A program made the position numbers and the translations under genes. A stretch of DNA of 64,000 bases from Sphingomonas aracearum (GTDB taxonomy: Bacteria > Pseudomonadota > Alphaproteobacteria > Sphingomonadales > Sphingomonadaceae), in NCBI RefSeq assembly GCF_003345355.1, contig NZ_QQNB01000001.1, positions 186,001-250,000 of the forward strand, in the 5' to 3' direction. The notes under the pieces were generated by a model, which saw nothing but the letters and a program-made list of their open reading frames with translations, was not told the origin of the DNA and searched no databases. Shown piece after piece: positions 38,403 through 48,554 of this stretch. Position 1 is the first letter of the stretch. Each line of letters starts with the position of its first letter.

Positions 38403-39302
38403 ATGACCCGGGTCGGCATCCTTCTTTCGGGGCGCGGCTCCAACATGCGCGCGCTGGTGGAGCAGGCGCGCGGCTACGAGGTCGCGCTGATCGCCTCCGA
38501 CAAGCCCGAAGCCGCCGGCATCGCCTGGGCGCGCGAGCGCGGGCTGCCGACCTTTGCGCTTTCGCCCAAGGGGATCGGCAAGGCGGCGTTCGAGGCGGAG
38601 ATCGACCGCGCGCTGCGCGAGGCGGGTGTCGAGGTGATCGCGCTGGCCGGCTATATGCGGCTGCTGTCCGACGACTTCGTGGCACGCTGGCGGGGCAGGA
38701 TCGTCAACATCCACCCGTCGCTCCTGCCGCGCTACAAGGGCCTCGATACCCATGCCCGTGCGATTGCGGCAGGCGATGCGGTCGCCGGTTGCTCGGTGCA
38801 CCTCGTCACCGAGGAACTCGACGGCGGAGCGGTGCTGGGCCAGGCGCAGGTGCCGGTGTTGCCCGACGACACGCCCGAAACGCTGGCCGAACGTGTGTTG
38901 GCGGAGGAGCATCGGCTCTACCCACGGGTTTTATCGGAGTTCACCATGACGCCGCTCGATCGCCTCCGCACGCTCGCTGCCGCCCTGCCCGAAGTGGAGG
39001 AGCGTCCTTCGCACGGCCAGGCCACCTGGTTCGTCGCCGGCAAGCAGTTTGCGCAGTTCCGCGACGACCATCACGGAGACGGCCGCACCGTCGTGTGCGT
39101 ACGCACCGGCGGAACGGACGAGGGCGACATGCTGATCGGAGCCGACCCGGAAACCTACTCACGGCCAGCCTATCTCGGCGCCAGCGGCTGGGTGGCGCTG
39201 AACCTGGCGGGAGATGTCGACTGGGCGTTGGTAGAGGACCGGGTTGCGCGTAGCTGGGAGCTGGCCGCTCCGGCCCGCCTTCTTGAGGCGGGCGGCAGGT
39301 GA
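38403..39302 (+). CDS. purN: PurN fused to an MmcQ/YjbR-like domain
   Basis: 299 residues. Residues 1 to about 180 are glycinamide ribonucleotide transformylase: GILLSGRGSNM, NIHPSLLPRYKGLDTHARA, and HLVTEELDGG with the catalytic Asn-His-Asp set. Residues 181-299 are an MmcQ/YjbR-type domain: LRTLAAALPEVEERPSHGQATWFVAGKQF, SRPAYLGASGWVALNL, WELAAPARLL. In relatives (memory) purN ends near residue 180 and the second part is a separate gene starting at its own ATG (38946 here). No stop separates them. The fusion needs checking. Stop overlaps the next gene's GTG. Confidence 0.9.
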   Translation: MTRVGILLSGRGSNMRALVEQARGYEVALIASDKPEAAGIAWARERGLPTFALSPKGIGKAAFEAEIDRALREAGVEVIALAGYMRLLSDDFVARWRGRIVNIHPSLLPRYKGLDTHARAIAAGDAVAGCSVHLVTEELDGGAVLGQAQVPVLPDDTPETLAERVLAEEHRLYPRVLSEFTMTPLDRLRTLAAALPEVEERPSHGQATWFVAGKQFAQFRDDHHGDGRTVVCVRTGGTDEGDMLIGADPETYSRPAYLGASGWVALNLAGDVDWALVEDRVARSWELAAPARLLEAGGR

Positions 39303-39886
39303 GCGAAACGCCGGATCAGGCGCGCACCCGGCGGCGCTGGATCAGCCTTGCCGAGATCGCAACCGTGGCCGGCCTGCTGATCGGCGCCGGCGGGCTGTAC
39401 CTCAATTGGCAGGATCGGCGGGAGGACCAGGCGGAAAAGGCGTCCGCCACCGCCAAGGAGAGCCGGGCGAAGTCGATCGCGACGCTGACCGGCACGGTGG
39501 AGAAGGGCGATCGGATCGCCCTGAACGACGCCGCGCATACGCTTTCCACGGTTACCGTGCGCTTGCCCGCGGCATTGGGCGGGACCACGCACGATGCCAT
39601 GCCGGGGCCTCAGATCGACAAGGACTGGTTCGCCTCCGCGCTGCTGAAGGCGACCGATGGCGGCGCCGACGAGCGCACCGGGCGCCTCCCCGTGCTGGTC
39701 ACGGCAACGTGGTGGGACGGCGACCGCGAGGTGCGCGATACGTCCCTCTACGACGTGCTGTGGCGAACGGAGGGACAGATGCTCGGCGGCCGCAAGCTGG
39801 CGTTGACCGGCTTCACCCTGCGCTCGCGCCAGGGTTCGACAAAAGCGCTGGAGGCAGCCTGGGCGAAGACCAAGCCGACGCCGTAG
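39299..39886 (+). CDS. Membrane-anchored protein, unknown function (195 aa)
   Basis: 195 residues beginning with GTG that overlaps the purN-fusion stop (GTGA), so translation is coupled. One hydrophobic N-terminal helix (SLAEIATVAGLLIGAGGLYLN) anchors an otherwise soluble, Lys/Asp-rich domain that is predicted on the cytoplasmic or periplasmic side depending on orientation; the basic residues before the helix (RTRRRW) suggest an N-in topology. No family recognised. Converges with the GNAT gene, nine bases apart. Confidence 0.75.
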   Translation: MSETPDQARTRRRWISLAEIATVAGLLIGAGGLYLNWQDRREDQAEKASATAKESRAKSIATLTGTVEKGDRIALNDAAHTLSTVTVRLPAALGGTTHDAMPGPQIDKDWFASALLKATDGGADERTGRLPVLVTATWWDGDREVRDTSLYDVLWRTEGQMLGGRKLALTGFTLRSRQGSTKALEAAWAKTKPTP

Positions 39887-39895
39887 CGAAGCGGC

Positions 39896-40420
39896 TCAGA
39901 CCGCACGGCCGAAGACGAGATCGTCGTGCCAGGTGGCGCCTACCAGGAAGCGTCGGGTGCCGATAACGGCAAAGCCCTGCTTCCCGTAGAAGCGCTGCGC
40001 TCGCCGGTTCCCGCCGTGAACGCCCAGCAGCAGCCGGCGGTGGCCCAGGTGCCGGGCGTCGGCGAGCGCCTGCTCCATCAGCGCAGCACCGAGGCCCGAC
40101 CCATGGAAAGGCGCAAGCGTGTAGATGCGCTTCAGTTCGACATCCCCGGCCTGAGGTTCGATCGGCAGATCGGGGGTCGTGAGCAGGGTGTAGCCGATCG
40201 GGGCGGAGCCGACCTGCGCCTCGGCCAAGGTGACCACGCTGGCGGGATCGGCGATCCAGCGGGCGAAGGACCCGGCACTGGAGTTGCGATCGAGGTGCGC
40301 GAGGATGTCGGCACCATCCAGCACCCCCGCGAACGCCTCCAGGAACGTCGCGGCGGCGACCAGCGCGCAAGAGTGGGCATCGCCCTCCCCCGCGCGCCGG
40401 AGTGTCCAATCAGCCGACAA
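39896..40420 (-). CDS. GNAT family N-acetyltransferase
   Basis: 174 residues if the TTG at 40420 is the start; GGAAGA stands just upstream and the codon overlaps the ndk stop, while longer ATG starts lie deep inside ndk. The acetyl-CoA binding motif A is [18 protein letters not shown] and motif [14 protein letters not shown]. It acetylates amines; substrate unknown. Located directly downstream of ndk in the same transcript. Confidence 0.82.
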   Translation of the reverse strand: MSADWTLRRAGEGDAHSCALVAAATFLEAFAGVLDGADILAHLDRNSSAGSFARWIADPASVVTLAEAQVGSAPIGYTLLTTPDLPIEPQAGDVELKRIYTLAPFHGSGLGAALMEQALADARHLGHRRLLLGVHGGNRRAQRFYGKQGFAVIGTRRFLVGATWHDDLVFGRAV

Positions 40421-40838
40421 TTTCTTCCGGCTTGAAGAAGTAGGCGATCTCGATGGCGGCATTCTCTTCCGAGTCAGAGCCGTGCACCGAATTGGCTTCG
40501 ATCGATTCCGCCAGTTCCTTACGGATCGTGCCGGCATCGGCATTGGCGGGGTTGGTCGCGCCCATGATGTCGCGGTTGCGCTTCACGGCGTCCTCGCCCT
40601 CGAGCACCTGCACGACCACCGGGCCGGAGATCATGAACGAGACGAGGTCGTTGAAGAAGGGCCGCTCCTTGTGAACGGCGTAGAAGCCTTCGGCCTGCTC
40701 CCGCGTCATCTGGATGCGCTTGGAGGCGACAACCCGCAGGCCGGCCTCTTCCAGCATCTTGGTGACGGCGCCGGTCAGGTTGCGGCGGGTGGCATCGGGC
40801 TTGATGATCGAGAACGTGCGGGTCGCGGCCATGGCCAT
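40410..40838 (-). CDS. ndk: Nucleoside-diphosphate kinase
   Basis: 142 residues counted from the first ATG (or 140 from the second, two codons later). Phosphate-binding Lys13 in IIKPDA and the phosphohistidine His119 in [10 protein letters not shown] are present, with GATNPANAD as the nucleotide loop. NDK balances nucleoside triphosphate pools. It is 79 bases downstream of holC, and the GNAT gene overlaps its stop. Confidence 0.97.
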   Translation of the reverse strand: MAMAATRTFSIIKPDATRRNLTGAVTKMLEEAGLRVVASKRIQMTREQAEGFYAVHKERPFFNDLVSFMISGPVVVQVLEGEDAVKRNRDIMGATNPANADAGTIRKELAESIEANSVHGSDSEENAAIEIAYFFKPEEIVG

Positions 40839-40917
40839 GCGGCTCCTTGGAATGGGTGGGTGAAGGAAAGTCGCGGCTCCCTAGGCGGGGCGGCGGACCG
40901 ATGCAAGCGAGCGCGGT

Positions 40918-41355
40918 TCAGGCCGCCTTCTGCCAGCGGCCGTTCTCGTCCTGCTTCCAATAGTTGCGGGTGACGCCCTCGCGATCGGCGAGTCCCTTCC
41001 ACGCCGCGCGGGCTTCGCCGATCCGGTCTTCATCGAAAAAGTGGAAGGCGCGGTCGAACGCCAGCGCCTCCTCCCGCCATATGCCATCGGCAAGCGCCAC
41101 GTTGCGCGCGTGATTGGCGGCGCGGACATCGGCGACAAGCAGCACTGGCTGGTCCGCCTCGCCCTCCCCCGCCTGCCCGTGCGGCAGGAAGCTCTCCGCC
41201 TCGTACGTCCAGAGAAGCTTGTCCAGCCGGGCACGCTGATCGTCGCTCTCGCTGACGATCAGCAGCCGCCCGCCCCCCGCCAGCACCCGCTCGCAAATGC
41301 GCGGAAGCACCCGGTCGAGCGGCGCCTGCGTCAGGTGGTAGAAGTCGACCTGCAT
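40918..41355 (-). CDS. holC: DNA polymerase III chi subunit
   Basis: 145 residues from the ATG at 41355. QVDFYHLTQAPLDRVLPRICERVL and GGGRLLIVSESDDQRARLDKLLWTYEAESFLPHG (in part) are typical chi sequences. Chi links the clamp loader to SSB at the replication fork. It is 14 bases downstream of pepA, the usual pepA-holC pair of proteobacteria. Confidence 0.93.
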   Translation of the reverse strand: MQVDFYHLTQAPLDRVLPRICERVLAGGGRLLIVSESDDQRARLDKLLWTYEAESFLPHGQAGEGEADQPVLLVADVRAANHARNVALADGIWREEALAFDRAFHFFDEDRIGEARAAWKGLADREGVTRNYWKQDENGRWQKAA

Positions 41356-41369
41356 GGCGCTGTCGGCGA

Positions 41370-42839
41370 TCAGCCCTCGAAATTGTCGGCGACGAACCGG
41401 TCGAGCAGGCGCACGCCGTAACCGGTCGCGCCCTTGGCATAGTTGGGGCCGTCCTTGTCGGACCAGACCATGCCGGCGATGTCGAGATGCGCCCAGCGCA
41501 CGCCTTCCTCCACGAACCGCTGCAGGAACTGCGCGGCCGTGATCGAGCCGGCCCCGCGCGGGCCGACATTCTTCATGTCGGCGATCGGGCTGTCGATCAG
41601 CTTGTCGTAGGTCGGCGACAGCGGGAAGCGCCACAGCTGGTCGCCGCTTGCCAGGCCGGCGGCGGTGAGCTGCCCGGCCAGCGTGTCGTCGTTGGAGAAC
41701 AAACCGCCGAACTCGTTGCCCAGGCTGACGATCATCGCGCCCGTCAGGGTGGCGAGATCCACGATCGTGCCCGGCTTGTGCGTCCGCTGCACCCAGGTGA
41801 GGCAGTCGCACAGGACCAGCCGGCCTTCCGCGTCCGTGTTGAGCACCTCGATGGTCTGGCCGGACAGGGAGGTGAGCACGTCCCCCGGGCGCGTGGCCAT
41901 GCCGTCCGGCATGTTCTCGACAAGGCCGCACACGCCGACCACGTTGGCGCGCGCCTCGCGGGCCGCCAGCGCCTTCATCGCGCCGACCACCGCACCGGCG
42001 CCGCCCATGTCCCACTTCATGTCCTCCATGCCGGCCCCGGGCTTCAGCGAGATGCCGCCGGTGTCGAAGGTCACGCCCTTGCCGACGAGCGCCAGGTCGG
42101 TTCCCTCGCTGCCCTTGCCGTTCCACTTGAGCGCCAGCAGCCGCGCGTCGCGCGCCGAGCCGAGGCTGACGCCGAGCAGCGCGCCCATGCCGAGCTCGCG
42201 CATCTCGTCCTCGCCCAGCACTGTGGCCTGAAGGCCCAGACCGTCGATCTCCGCCATCACCCGCGCGACGAAGCTCTCCGGATAGATGATGTTGGCCGGT
42301 TCGGCGACCAGCGTGCGGGTAAGCGCCAAGCCGCCGGTGACCGCCTTTTGCGCGGCCCACGCCTCGTCGGTGCCGGCCGGTGCGCCCAGGATGGTCACGG
42401 TCGCGAGGCTCGGCCTGGCGGTGTCCGGCAGCTTGGTGCGGTACACGTCGTGGCGCCACGCGCGCTGCGCGGCCGCACCGGCGAAACGCGCGGCGGCCGG
42501 CGCCGTGGCACCGGCATCGGCCAGGTCCACCGCCGCCGCCTCGGCACCGGAGGTCAGCAGCCGCGCGGTGAGCGCGCCGCCGGCCTTGCCCCATTCCTCT
42601 TCGCTGCCACCGCCTACGCCCAGCAGCAGCACCCGCTGGGTTCCGTCGTTCTGCGGCACAAAGGCCTCGACCACGGACCCGGCTTCGCCGTCGAACCGCC
42701 CCCCCGCCGCCGCGGCGAGCACCAGCCGGCGCGCTCCTGCCTCCAGCCCGCGGAGCGATGCGCGATCCAGCGCGCCCTTCTCGACCGGAAAGGCGATCGC
42801 GTCGGCGGCGGGCGCCTGCGGAGCGAAGACGATGTTCAT
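41370..42839 (-). CDS. pepA: Leucyl aminopeptidase (M17)
   Basis: 489 residues, full length. The two-zinc site is intact: LVGKGVTFDTGGISLKP, DMKWDMGGAGAV, and NTDAEGRLVLCD with Asp, Glu and Arg. It removes N-terminal residues, preferring Leu, from peptides in the cytoplasm, working as a hexamer. Divergent from lptD with about 157 bases between; the intergenic DNA is AT-richer (TGTTTTTGTTG) and carries both promoters. A second M17 enzyme is at 52504-53886. Confidence 0.96.
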   Translation of the reverse strand: MNIVFAPQAPAADAIAFPVEKGALDRASLRGLEAGARRLVLAAAAGGRFDGEAGSVVEAFVPQNDGTQRVLLLGVGGGSEEEWGKAGGALTARLLTSGAEAAAVDLADAGATAPAAARFAGAAAQRAWRHDVYRTKLPDTARPSLATVTILGAPAGTDEAWAAQKAVTGGLALTRTLVAEPANIIYPESFVARVMAEIDGLGLQATVLGEDEMRELGMGALLGVSLGSARDARLLALKWNGKGSEGTDLALVGKGVTFDTGGISLKPGAGMEDMKWDMGGAGAVVGAMKALAAREARANVVGVCGLVENMPDGMATRPGDVLTSLSGQTIEVLNTDAEGRLVLCDCLTWVQRTHKPGTIVDLATLTGAMIVSLGNEFGGLFSNDDTLAGQLTAAGLASGDQLWRFPLSPTYDKLIDSPIADMKNVGPRGAGSITAAQFLQRFVEEGVRWAHLDIAGMVWSDKDGPNYAKGATGYGVRLLDRFVADNFEG

Positions 42840-42996
42840 GGGAAGGCCTCGTTCTTGCGGAATGTGTTTTTGTTGCTGCCACTTGCTCTACGCTTCCGAT
42901 CGGCCGCGGGTAAAGCGCCTGTGCGCGATTGCGGCGCGCGCGTGTCGATGCGATAGGCGAGAGCGACGGACGCCGGCAACGGCGCGAAAAGGGTGC

Positions 42997-45243
42997 GTGC
43001 AACTGGTGAAGCGTTTCCATCTCCTGGCCGGCTGCGCCCTGTTCCTGCTGACCGGCGGCATTGCGCACGCGCAGGACCTCAACGCCCGGCCGGTGCCTCC
43101 GCCCGCGCCGGTGGATGCCGCGCCGACGCCATCCCCCGCGGGCGAGGACCAGGTGCAGTTCAGCGCCGGAACCCTCGACTATGATCTCGATGCCGACGTG
43201 GTGGTCGCCACCGGTGACGTGCGCATGCAGCGCGAGGGCGACCGGCTGCGCGCGGACAAGGTGGAATGGAACCGCAAGACGGGAAAAGTCGTCGCCACCG
43301 GCAACATCGCGGTCACCAACCCCGGCGGCGACACGGCCTATGGCGACTCCATCGAACTGACGGATTCGCTGAAGGACGGCGTGGTCGACAACATGCTGAT
43401 CGTGCTGGAGCGCGGCGGGCGCATCGCCGCCAAGCGCGGCACCCGCGGGCAGGATGAGGTGGTGACGCTGGAAAGCGCCGCCTACACGCCTTGTTCGGTG
43501 CAGACCTCCGAAGGATGTCCCAAGGAGCCTTCGTGGAAGATCACGGCGGTGCGCGTGATCTATCGGCCGGATCGCGAGCGGATCTACTACAAGGGCGCCA
43601 AGATCCACCTGTTCGGGCTGCCGGTGGTGCCGCTGCCCAACTTCTCGAATTCCATCGGCGACCGGTCCGAATCGGGCTTCCTGACGCCAGACCTGCGCTA
43701 CAACAACGGCATCGAAATGTCGGTGCCTTATTATTTCAAGCTGGCGGACAATCGCGGGCTGATCATCACTCCCCGCGTGTTCACCGGCGTGCTGCCGATG
43801 TTGCAGGGCGAATATCGCCAGCTGGACACGAAGGGCGCGCTCCGCGTCACCGGCTACGGCACGTACGGCACGCGCAGCGATACCGCGCTGGCGGGCACCG
43901 TGGGCGACACGGAGCGTGCGTTTCGCGGCTATCTGGACGCGGTGGGCCGCTACCAGTTCTCGCCGGAGTGGAGTTTGTCGAGCTCGGTGCGGCTGACCAC
44001 CGACCGCACGTTCCTGCGCCGTTACGATATCTCCCGCGACGACCGGCTGCGCACCACCGCCAAGCTCGAGCATATCGACGCGAACTCCTATCTCGCCGTC
44101 ACCGGCTGGTACGTGCAGACGCTGCGGGTCAACGATCGTCAGGGCATGCAGCCGATCGCCCTGCCGGAGATCGACTATCGCCGCCGCTTCAACGATGCCC
44201 CGCTCGGCGGCGTGCTGCAGGTGCAGCTCAACACGCTGGCACTGACGCGGCCTGCCGGCCAGGACACGCAGCGCGCCTTTGCCGCCGCGCAGTGGGACCT
44301 GCGCAAGCTCACCCGGTGGGGACAGGAGGTGACGTTCACCGCCTATGCGCGCGGCGACCTGTACAACACCAACGACATCCTTTCGACCGCCAACCCTGCC
44401 TATCGCGGCACCGAAGGCTTTCAGGGCCGGGCGATCGGTGCTCTGGCCGTGGACGTGAAGTGGCCGTTCATCGGCACCTTCCTGGGCGGCACCCAGCGCT
44501 TCACCCCGCGCGTGCAGCTGGTCGCCTCGCCCCATGTCCGCAATCTGGACCTGCCGAACGAGGATGCGCGGGCGATCGACCTCGAGGATTCGAACCTCTT
44601 CTCGCTTAATCGCTTCGCCGGCTACGACCGGTGGGAAGACTCCTCGCGCATCACCTATGGCGCGAACTGGGCGGTGACGCTGCCGGGGCTCTCCTTCGAC
44701 TCCACCGTGGGCCAGAGCTACCGCCTGACGGAGCGCGACCAGATCTTCCCGGACGGCACCGGGCTCAGCGACCGCTTCTCCGACATCGTCGGGCGCTCGG
44801 AACTGCGCTTCCGCGACTTCGTCTCGCTGGTCCATCGGTTCCGGCTCGACAAGGACAGCCTGGCGGTGCGCCGCAACGAGGTGGACGCCACCGTTGGCAG
44901 CCGCAGCACCTATGTGCTGGTCGGCTATCTGCGCCTGAACCGCGACATCGCCTCGTCCGAGGATCTTCAGGACCGCGAGGAAGTGCGGCTGGGCGGCCGG
45001 GCACAGGTGACGCGCTTCTGGTCCGTCTACGGCTCGGCGATTGTGGATCTTACGGACCGGGCGGAGGATCCCCTGTCCCTGTCGGACGGGTTCAGCCCGG
45101 TTCGCCACCGCGTGGGCGTCGCCTATGAGGACGATTGCCTCAGGCTGGGGCTCGCCTGGCGGCGCGATTATGCCACCACGGGCGATGCCACGCGGCGCAG
45201 CGCCTATCTGTTCACGCTGGCGTTCAAGAATCTGGGCCGCTAA
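42997..45243 (+). CDS. lptD: LPS-assembly protein LptD
   Basis: 748 residues from the GTG at 42997 (AAAAGGGTGC upstream; another GTG at 43006 is possible). Signal peptide, then an LptA-like OstA domain (SAGTLDYDLDADVVVATGDVRMQREGDRLRADKVEWN in part) and a long outer-membrane beta barrel with alternating strands ending in AYLFTLAFKNLGR. Cysteines in PCSVQTSEGC and EDDCLRLG may form the disulphides. It inserts LPS, or the glycosphingolipid analogue of sphingomonads, into the outer leaflet. The neighbour surA is its chaperone. Confidence 0.95.
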   Translation: MQLVKRFHLLAGCALFLLTGGIAHAQDLNARPVPPPAPVDAAPTPSPAGEDQVQFSAGTLDYDLDADVVVATGDVRMQREGDRLRADKVEWNRKTGKVVATGNIAVTNPGGDTAYGDSIELTDSLKDGVVDNMLIVLERGGRIAAKRGTRGQDEVVTLESAAYTPCSVQTSEGCPKEPSWKITAVRVIYRPDRERIYYKGAKIHLFGLPVVPLPNFSNSIGDRSESGFLTPDLRYNNGIEMSVPYYFKLADNRGLIITPRVFTGVLPMLQGEYRQLDTKGALRVTGYGTYGTRSDTALAGTVGDTERAFRGYLDAVGRYQFSPEWSLSSSVRLTTDRTFLRRYDISRDDRLRTTAKLEHIDANSYLAVTGWYVQTLRVNDRQGMQPIALPEIDYRRRFNDAPLGGVLQVQLNTLALTRPAGQDTQRAFAAAQWDLRKLTRWGQEVTFTAYARGDLYNTNDILSTANPAYRGTEGFQGRAIGALAVDVKWPFIGTFLGGTQRFTPRVQLVASPHVRNLDLPNEDARAIDLEDSNLFSLNRFAGYDRWEDSSRITYGANWAVTLPGLSFDSTVGQSYRLTERDQIFPDGTGLSDRFSDIVGRSELRFRDFVSLVHRFRLDKDSLAVRRNEVDATVGSRSTYVLVGYLRLNRDIASSEDLQDREEVRLGGRAQVTRFWSVYGSAIVDLTDRAEDPLSLSDGFSPVRHRVGVAYEDDCLRLGLAWRRDYATTGDATRRSAYLFTLAFKNLGR

Positions 45244-45316
45244 GCCTGCATTCAGCCGATGGGTGGCACGGATCAGGGCACGCGACCCTCGCGGGGATGG
45301 GAAAAACGATCACGCT

Positions 45317-46669
45317 ATGAGCAAGTTCAACTGGGCGCGGGCCGGCCGCGCGATGGGGCTGGCGGCCGCGCTGGGTGCAACGGGTGCGCTGTGCGCGCAA
45401 ACCGTGCCCGATCAGCCGAACACCGCGTCCGCGCTTGATATCCCGGAAAACCTCCAGATCTTCGGCAAGGTCGATCCGAACGTCCGCAAGCCCACCGCGA
45501 TCGTGAACGACACGGTTATCACGGGCACGGACGTGGATCAGCGCGCCGCGCTGCTGATCGCGGCCAACAACCTGAAGCTCAGCGCGGAGGATCGCGACCG
45601 CCTGCGCCTGCAGGTGCTGCGCAACCTGATCGACGAGACGCTGCAGATTCAGGAAGCGAAAACCGCGCAGGTCACCATCACGCAGAGCGAGATCGACCAG
45701 AGCTATGCGCGCATCGCCCGTGGCTTCGGCCGCACCCCGGCGCAGATGAGCACCTACCTGCGCGAGGCCGGCTCCTCCGACCGCTCGCTGCGCCGCCAGA
45801 TCGAGGGCGAACTGGCATGGCAGCGTTTCCTGCAGCGCCGCGTGGAGCCGCTCGTCAACGTCGGCGAGGAGGAGGTGAAGGGCATCCTTGACCGGCTCCA
45901 GGCATCGAAGGGCACCGAGGAATACCACCTCAAGGAGATATACCTGTCGGCGACGCCTGATCGCGCCGAGCAGGTCTATGCCAATGCCCGCCGCATGATC
46001 GAGCAGATCCAGAAGGGCGAAGCGCCGTTCGAATATCTGGCGCGGCAATATTCCGAATCGTCCACGCGCGCGGTCGGCGGAGACCTGGACTGGGTGCGGC
46101 TGAACACACTGCCGGAATCCCTGTCCGCGGCCGCCCAGCAGATGCAGGTGGGGCAGATCGCCGGACCGGTCGAAACCCCGGGCGGCATGTCGATCCTCTA
46201 CCTGGTGGACAAGCGCCAGGTGCTGACCAGCGATTCGCGCGATGCCCGATTGCAGCTGAAGCAGCTGACGATCCGCTTCCCCGCGGGCACGACGCAGGCG
46301 CAGGCGACGACCCGCGCTGCCGCCTTCGCCAAGGCGACCCAGGCGATCAACGGCTGCGGCGAGGTCAATCGCGTCGCCGGCACGATCGACGCCGAGGTGG
46401 TCGACAGCGATGCCGTGGTGGTGCGCGATCTGCCGCCGGCTTTGCAGGAAATCCTCCTGAAGCTGCAGATCGGCCAGGCCACGCCGCCCTTCGGCTCGCC
46501 GGAGCAGGGCGTTCGCTCGCTGGTCCTGTGCGGCCGCGAGGATCCGCAGAACGGCGGCCTGCCCAACCCCGAACAGGTGCAGGCACAGATGGAGCAGGCA
46601 CGCGTGAACCTGCGCGCCCAGCAGATGCTGCGCGACCTGCGCCGCGACGCCATCGTGGAGTATCGCTGA
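45317..46669 (+). CDS. surA: Periplasmic chaperone/peptidyl-prolyl isomerase SurA
   Basis: 450 residues. Signal peptide (MGLAAALGATGALCAQ), the SurA N-terminal helical domain (IVNDTVITGTDVDQRAAL, LRLQVLRNLIDETLQIQEA), one clear parvulin domain (EEYHLKEIYLSAT to GGMSILYLVDKRQV, with GDLDWV) and a second weaker one. It escorts outer membrane proteins, LptD above all. It follows lptD after 73 bases and is 10 bases from pdxA, the conserved lptD-surA-pdxA-rsmA order. Confidence 0.95.
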   Translation: MSKFNWARAGRAMGLAAALGATGALCAQTVPDQPNTASALDIPENLQIFGKVDPNVRKPTAIVNDTVITGTDVDQRAALLIAANNLKLSAEDRDRLRLQVLRNLIDETLQIQEAKTAQVTITQSEIDQSYARIARGFGRTPAQMSTYLREAGSSDRSLRRQIEGELAWQRFLQRRVEPLVNVGEEEVKGILDRLQASKGTEEYHLKEIYLSATPDRAEQVYANARRMIEQIQKGEAPFEYLARQYSESSTRAVGGDLDWVRLNTLPESLSAAAQQMQVGQIAGPVETPGGMSILYLVDKRQVLTSDSRDARLQLKQLTIRFPAGTTQAQATTRAAAFAKATQAINGCGEVNRVAGTIDAEVVDSDAVVVRDLPPALQEILLKLQIGQATPPFGSPEQGVRSLVLCGREDPQNGGLPNPEQVQAQMEQARVNLRAQQMLRDLRRDAIVEYR

Positions 46670-46679
46670 GGGCGCGGCC

Positions 46680-47678
46680 ATGACCGAGCAAGCGCTCGCC
46701 ATCGCCATGGGCGACCCCGCCGGCATCGGCCCGGAGGTGATCGCCAAATCCTGGGCGCAGCGCGTCGAACACGAGCTGCCGCCGTTTTTCGCGGTCGGCG
46801 ACTCGCGCGCGGTCGAGCGCGTCTGGTCCGGCCCGGTCGCCCGGCTGGGCGATCCGTCCGAAGCGATCGCGAAGTTCGACGAATGCCTGCCGGTGCTCAA
46901 CGTCGAGGATGCGGGCGAGATCGTGCCGGGCGTTCCCGATGGCGATGGCGCCCGCTGCGCCCTGCATTCGCTGGAGCTGGCAGTCGGCCTGGTCCGCTCG
47001 GGCGCGGCGCGGGCGCTGGTGACCGGTCCGGTTTCCAAGACGCAGCTGTACGGCATCGGCTTTCAATATCCGGGGCAGACGGAGTTCGTCGCCGAGCGCT
47101 GCGGCATCGCCGGGCAGAATGCGGTGATGATGCTGGCGGGCCCCAGCCTCAAGGTGGTGCCGATCACCACGCATGTGCCGCTGTCGGCGGTGGCAGCGAT
47201 GCTGACGGTGGACTTGATCGTGGCTAAGGGCCGCGCCACGGCCCGTGGCCTTGCCCGCAACTTCGGCATCCTGCGGCCACGTCTCGCGTTTGCCGGGTTC
47301 AATCCACATGCCGGGGAGAATGGGGCGCTCGGGCGCGAGGAGATCGAGGTGCTGGAGCCGGCGATCGCGCAGCTGCGCAGCGAGGGGATCGAGGCCAGCG
47401 GCCCCTACCCCGCCGACACCATGTTCCACCCCCGCGCGCGGGCGAAATACGACGCGGCCTTGTGCTGCTATCACGATCAGGCGCTGGTGCCCCTGAAAAC
47501 CCTGCATTTCGACGAGGGCGTGAACATCACGCTGGGCCTGCCCCTGGTACGCACCTCGCCCGACCACGGCACGGCATTCGACATCGCCGGTACGGACCAG
47601 GCCGATCCGGGCGCGATGATCGCCGCCATCGCGATGGCCGGAGCCGCCGCCGCGCATCGCGCCGCATCCGGATCGTGA
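46680..47678 (+). CDS. pdxA: 4-hydroxythreonine-4-phosphate dehydrogenase
   Basis: 332 residues. [18 protein letters not shown] at the N terminus, [10 protein letters not shown], and [16 protein letters not shown] with the metal-binding His are diagnostic. It oxidises 4-phosphohydroxy-L-threonine in pyridoxal phosphate synthesis. The stop overlaps the rsmA GTG (GTGA). Confidence 0.96.
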   Translation: MTEQALAIAMGDPAGIGPEVIAKSWAQRVEHELPPFFAVGDSRAVERVWSGPVARLGDPSEAIAKFDECLPVLNVEDAGEIVPGVPDGDGARCALHSLELAVGLVRSGAARALVTGPVSKTQLYGIGFQYPGQTEFVAERCGIAGQNAVMMLAGPSLKVVPITTHVPLSAVAAMLTVDLIVAKGRATARGLARNFGILRPRLAFAGFNPHAGENGALGREEIEVLEPAIAQLRSEGIEASGPYPADTMFHPRARAKYDAALCCYHDQALVPLKTLHFDEGVNITLGLPLVRTSPDHGTAFDIAGTDQADPGAMIAAIAMAGAAAAHRAASGS

Positions 47679-48499
47679 AACCGGACCTTCCGCCGCTGCG
47701 CGAGGTCATCGCGCGGCATGGCCTGAACGCCAGCAAGGCGCTGGGCCAGAACTTCCTGCTCGATGCGCAACTCCTGGCGCGGATCGCCCGCATTCCGGGC
47801 GATCTTCGCGATGCCGAGGTGTTCGAGGTCGGTCCGGGCCCGGGCGGCCTTACCCGCGCGCTGCTTGCCGCCGGGGCACGGGTGACGGCGGTGGAGCGCG
47901 ATCATCGCTGCATCCCGGCGCTCGCGGAGCTCGGCGCGGCGTATCCGGGCAAGCTGCGGGTGATCGAGGAGGACGCGATGGCGCTGGACGCCCCGGCCTT
48001 GTTCTCGAGCAGGCCGCATATCGTATCCAACCTGCCCTATAACATCGGCACGGCGTTGCTGGTCGGCTGGCTGTCCGCCCGCTGGCAACCCTGGTGGTCC
48101 AGCCTGACGCTGATGTTCCAGAAGGAGGTGGCGCAGCGCGTTGTCGCGCAAGAGGGCGAGGATGCCTATGGTCGCCTGGCGGTGCTCTCGCAGTGGCGCT
48201 CGACGGCCAAGCTCGCGCTGCCGGTCCACCGCTCCGCCTTCACCCCGCCACCCAAGGTGATGTCGGCCGTGGTGCACATCGTCCCCGGCGAGGAGCCGCC
48301 CGGCGTCGATCTGCCCGTGCTGGAGCGCCTCACCGCGGCGGCCTTCGGGCAGCGGCGCAAGATGTTGCGCCAGAGCCTGAAAGGGGTGCCCGGCTCGATC
48401 GAGGCGCTCCAGGAACTCGGTGTCGATCCGACACGGCGCGCCGAAACGGTGGACGTCGCCACCTTCACGGCACTCGCCCGGTCGCTCAGAAAGGCCTGA
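47675..48499 (+). CDS. rsmA: 16S rRNA dimethyladenosine transferase
   Basis: 274 residues beginning with a GTG that overlaps the pdxA stop. SAM-binding motif [14 protein letters not shown] and the catalytic [12 protein letters not shown] are present, with the family start [11 protein letters not shown]. It dimethylates two adjacent adenosines in the 3' hairpin of 16S rRNA (KsgA). A strong hairpin follows directly, ending the lptD operon. Confidence 0.97.
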   Translation: MKPDLPPLREVIARHGLNASKALGQNFLLDAQLLARIARIPGDLRDAEVFEVGPGPGGLTRALLAAGARVTAVERDHRCIPALAELGAAYPGKLRVIEEDAMALDAPALFSSRPHIVSNLPYNIGTALLVGWLSARWQPWWSSLTLMFQKEVAQRVVAQEGEDAYGRLAVLSQWRSTAKLALPVHRSAFTPPPKVMSAVVHIVPGEEPPGVDLPVLERLTAAAFGQRRKMLRQSLKGVPGSIEALQELGVDPTRRAETVDVATFTALARSLRKA

Positions 48500-48506
48500 A
48501 ACGAAA

Positions 48507-48532
48507 CGGGCTCCCGCGTCGGCGGGAGCCCG
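48507..48532 (+). terminator. Hairpin terminator of the lptD operon
   Basis: CGGGCTCCCGC pairs perfectly with GCGGGAGCCCG around GTCG, eight bases after the rsmA stop; GGTGGTTC follows. It also separates the convergent dehydrogenase gene. Confidence 0.75.
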
Positions 48533-48554
48533 GTGGTTCAGTCTGCCCTCCGCG

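Noticed and set aside
40918..45108. 1396-codon minus-strand open frame
   Set aside because: Its last 145 codons are holC; the rest is antisense to lptD or out of frame with pepA, so it is not one gene.
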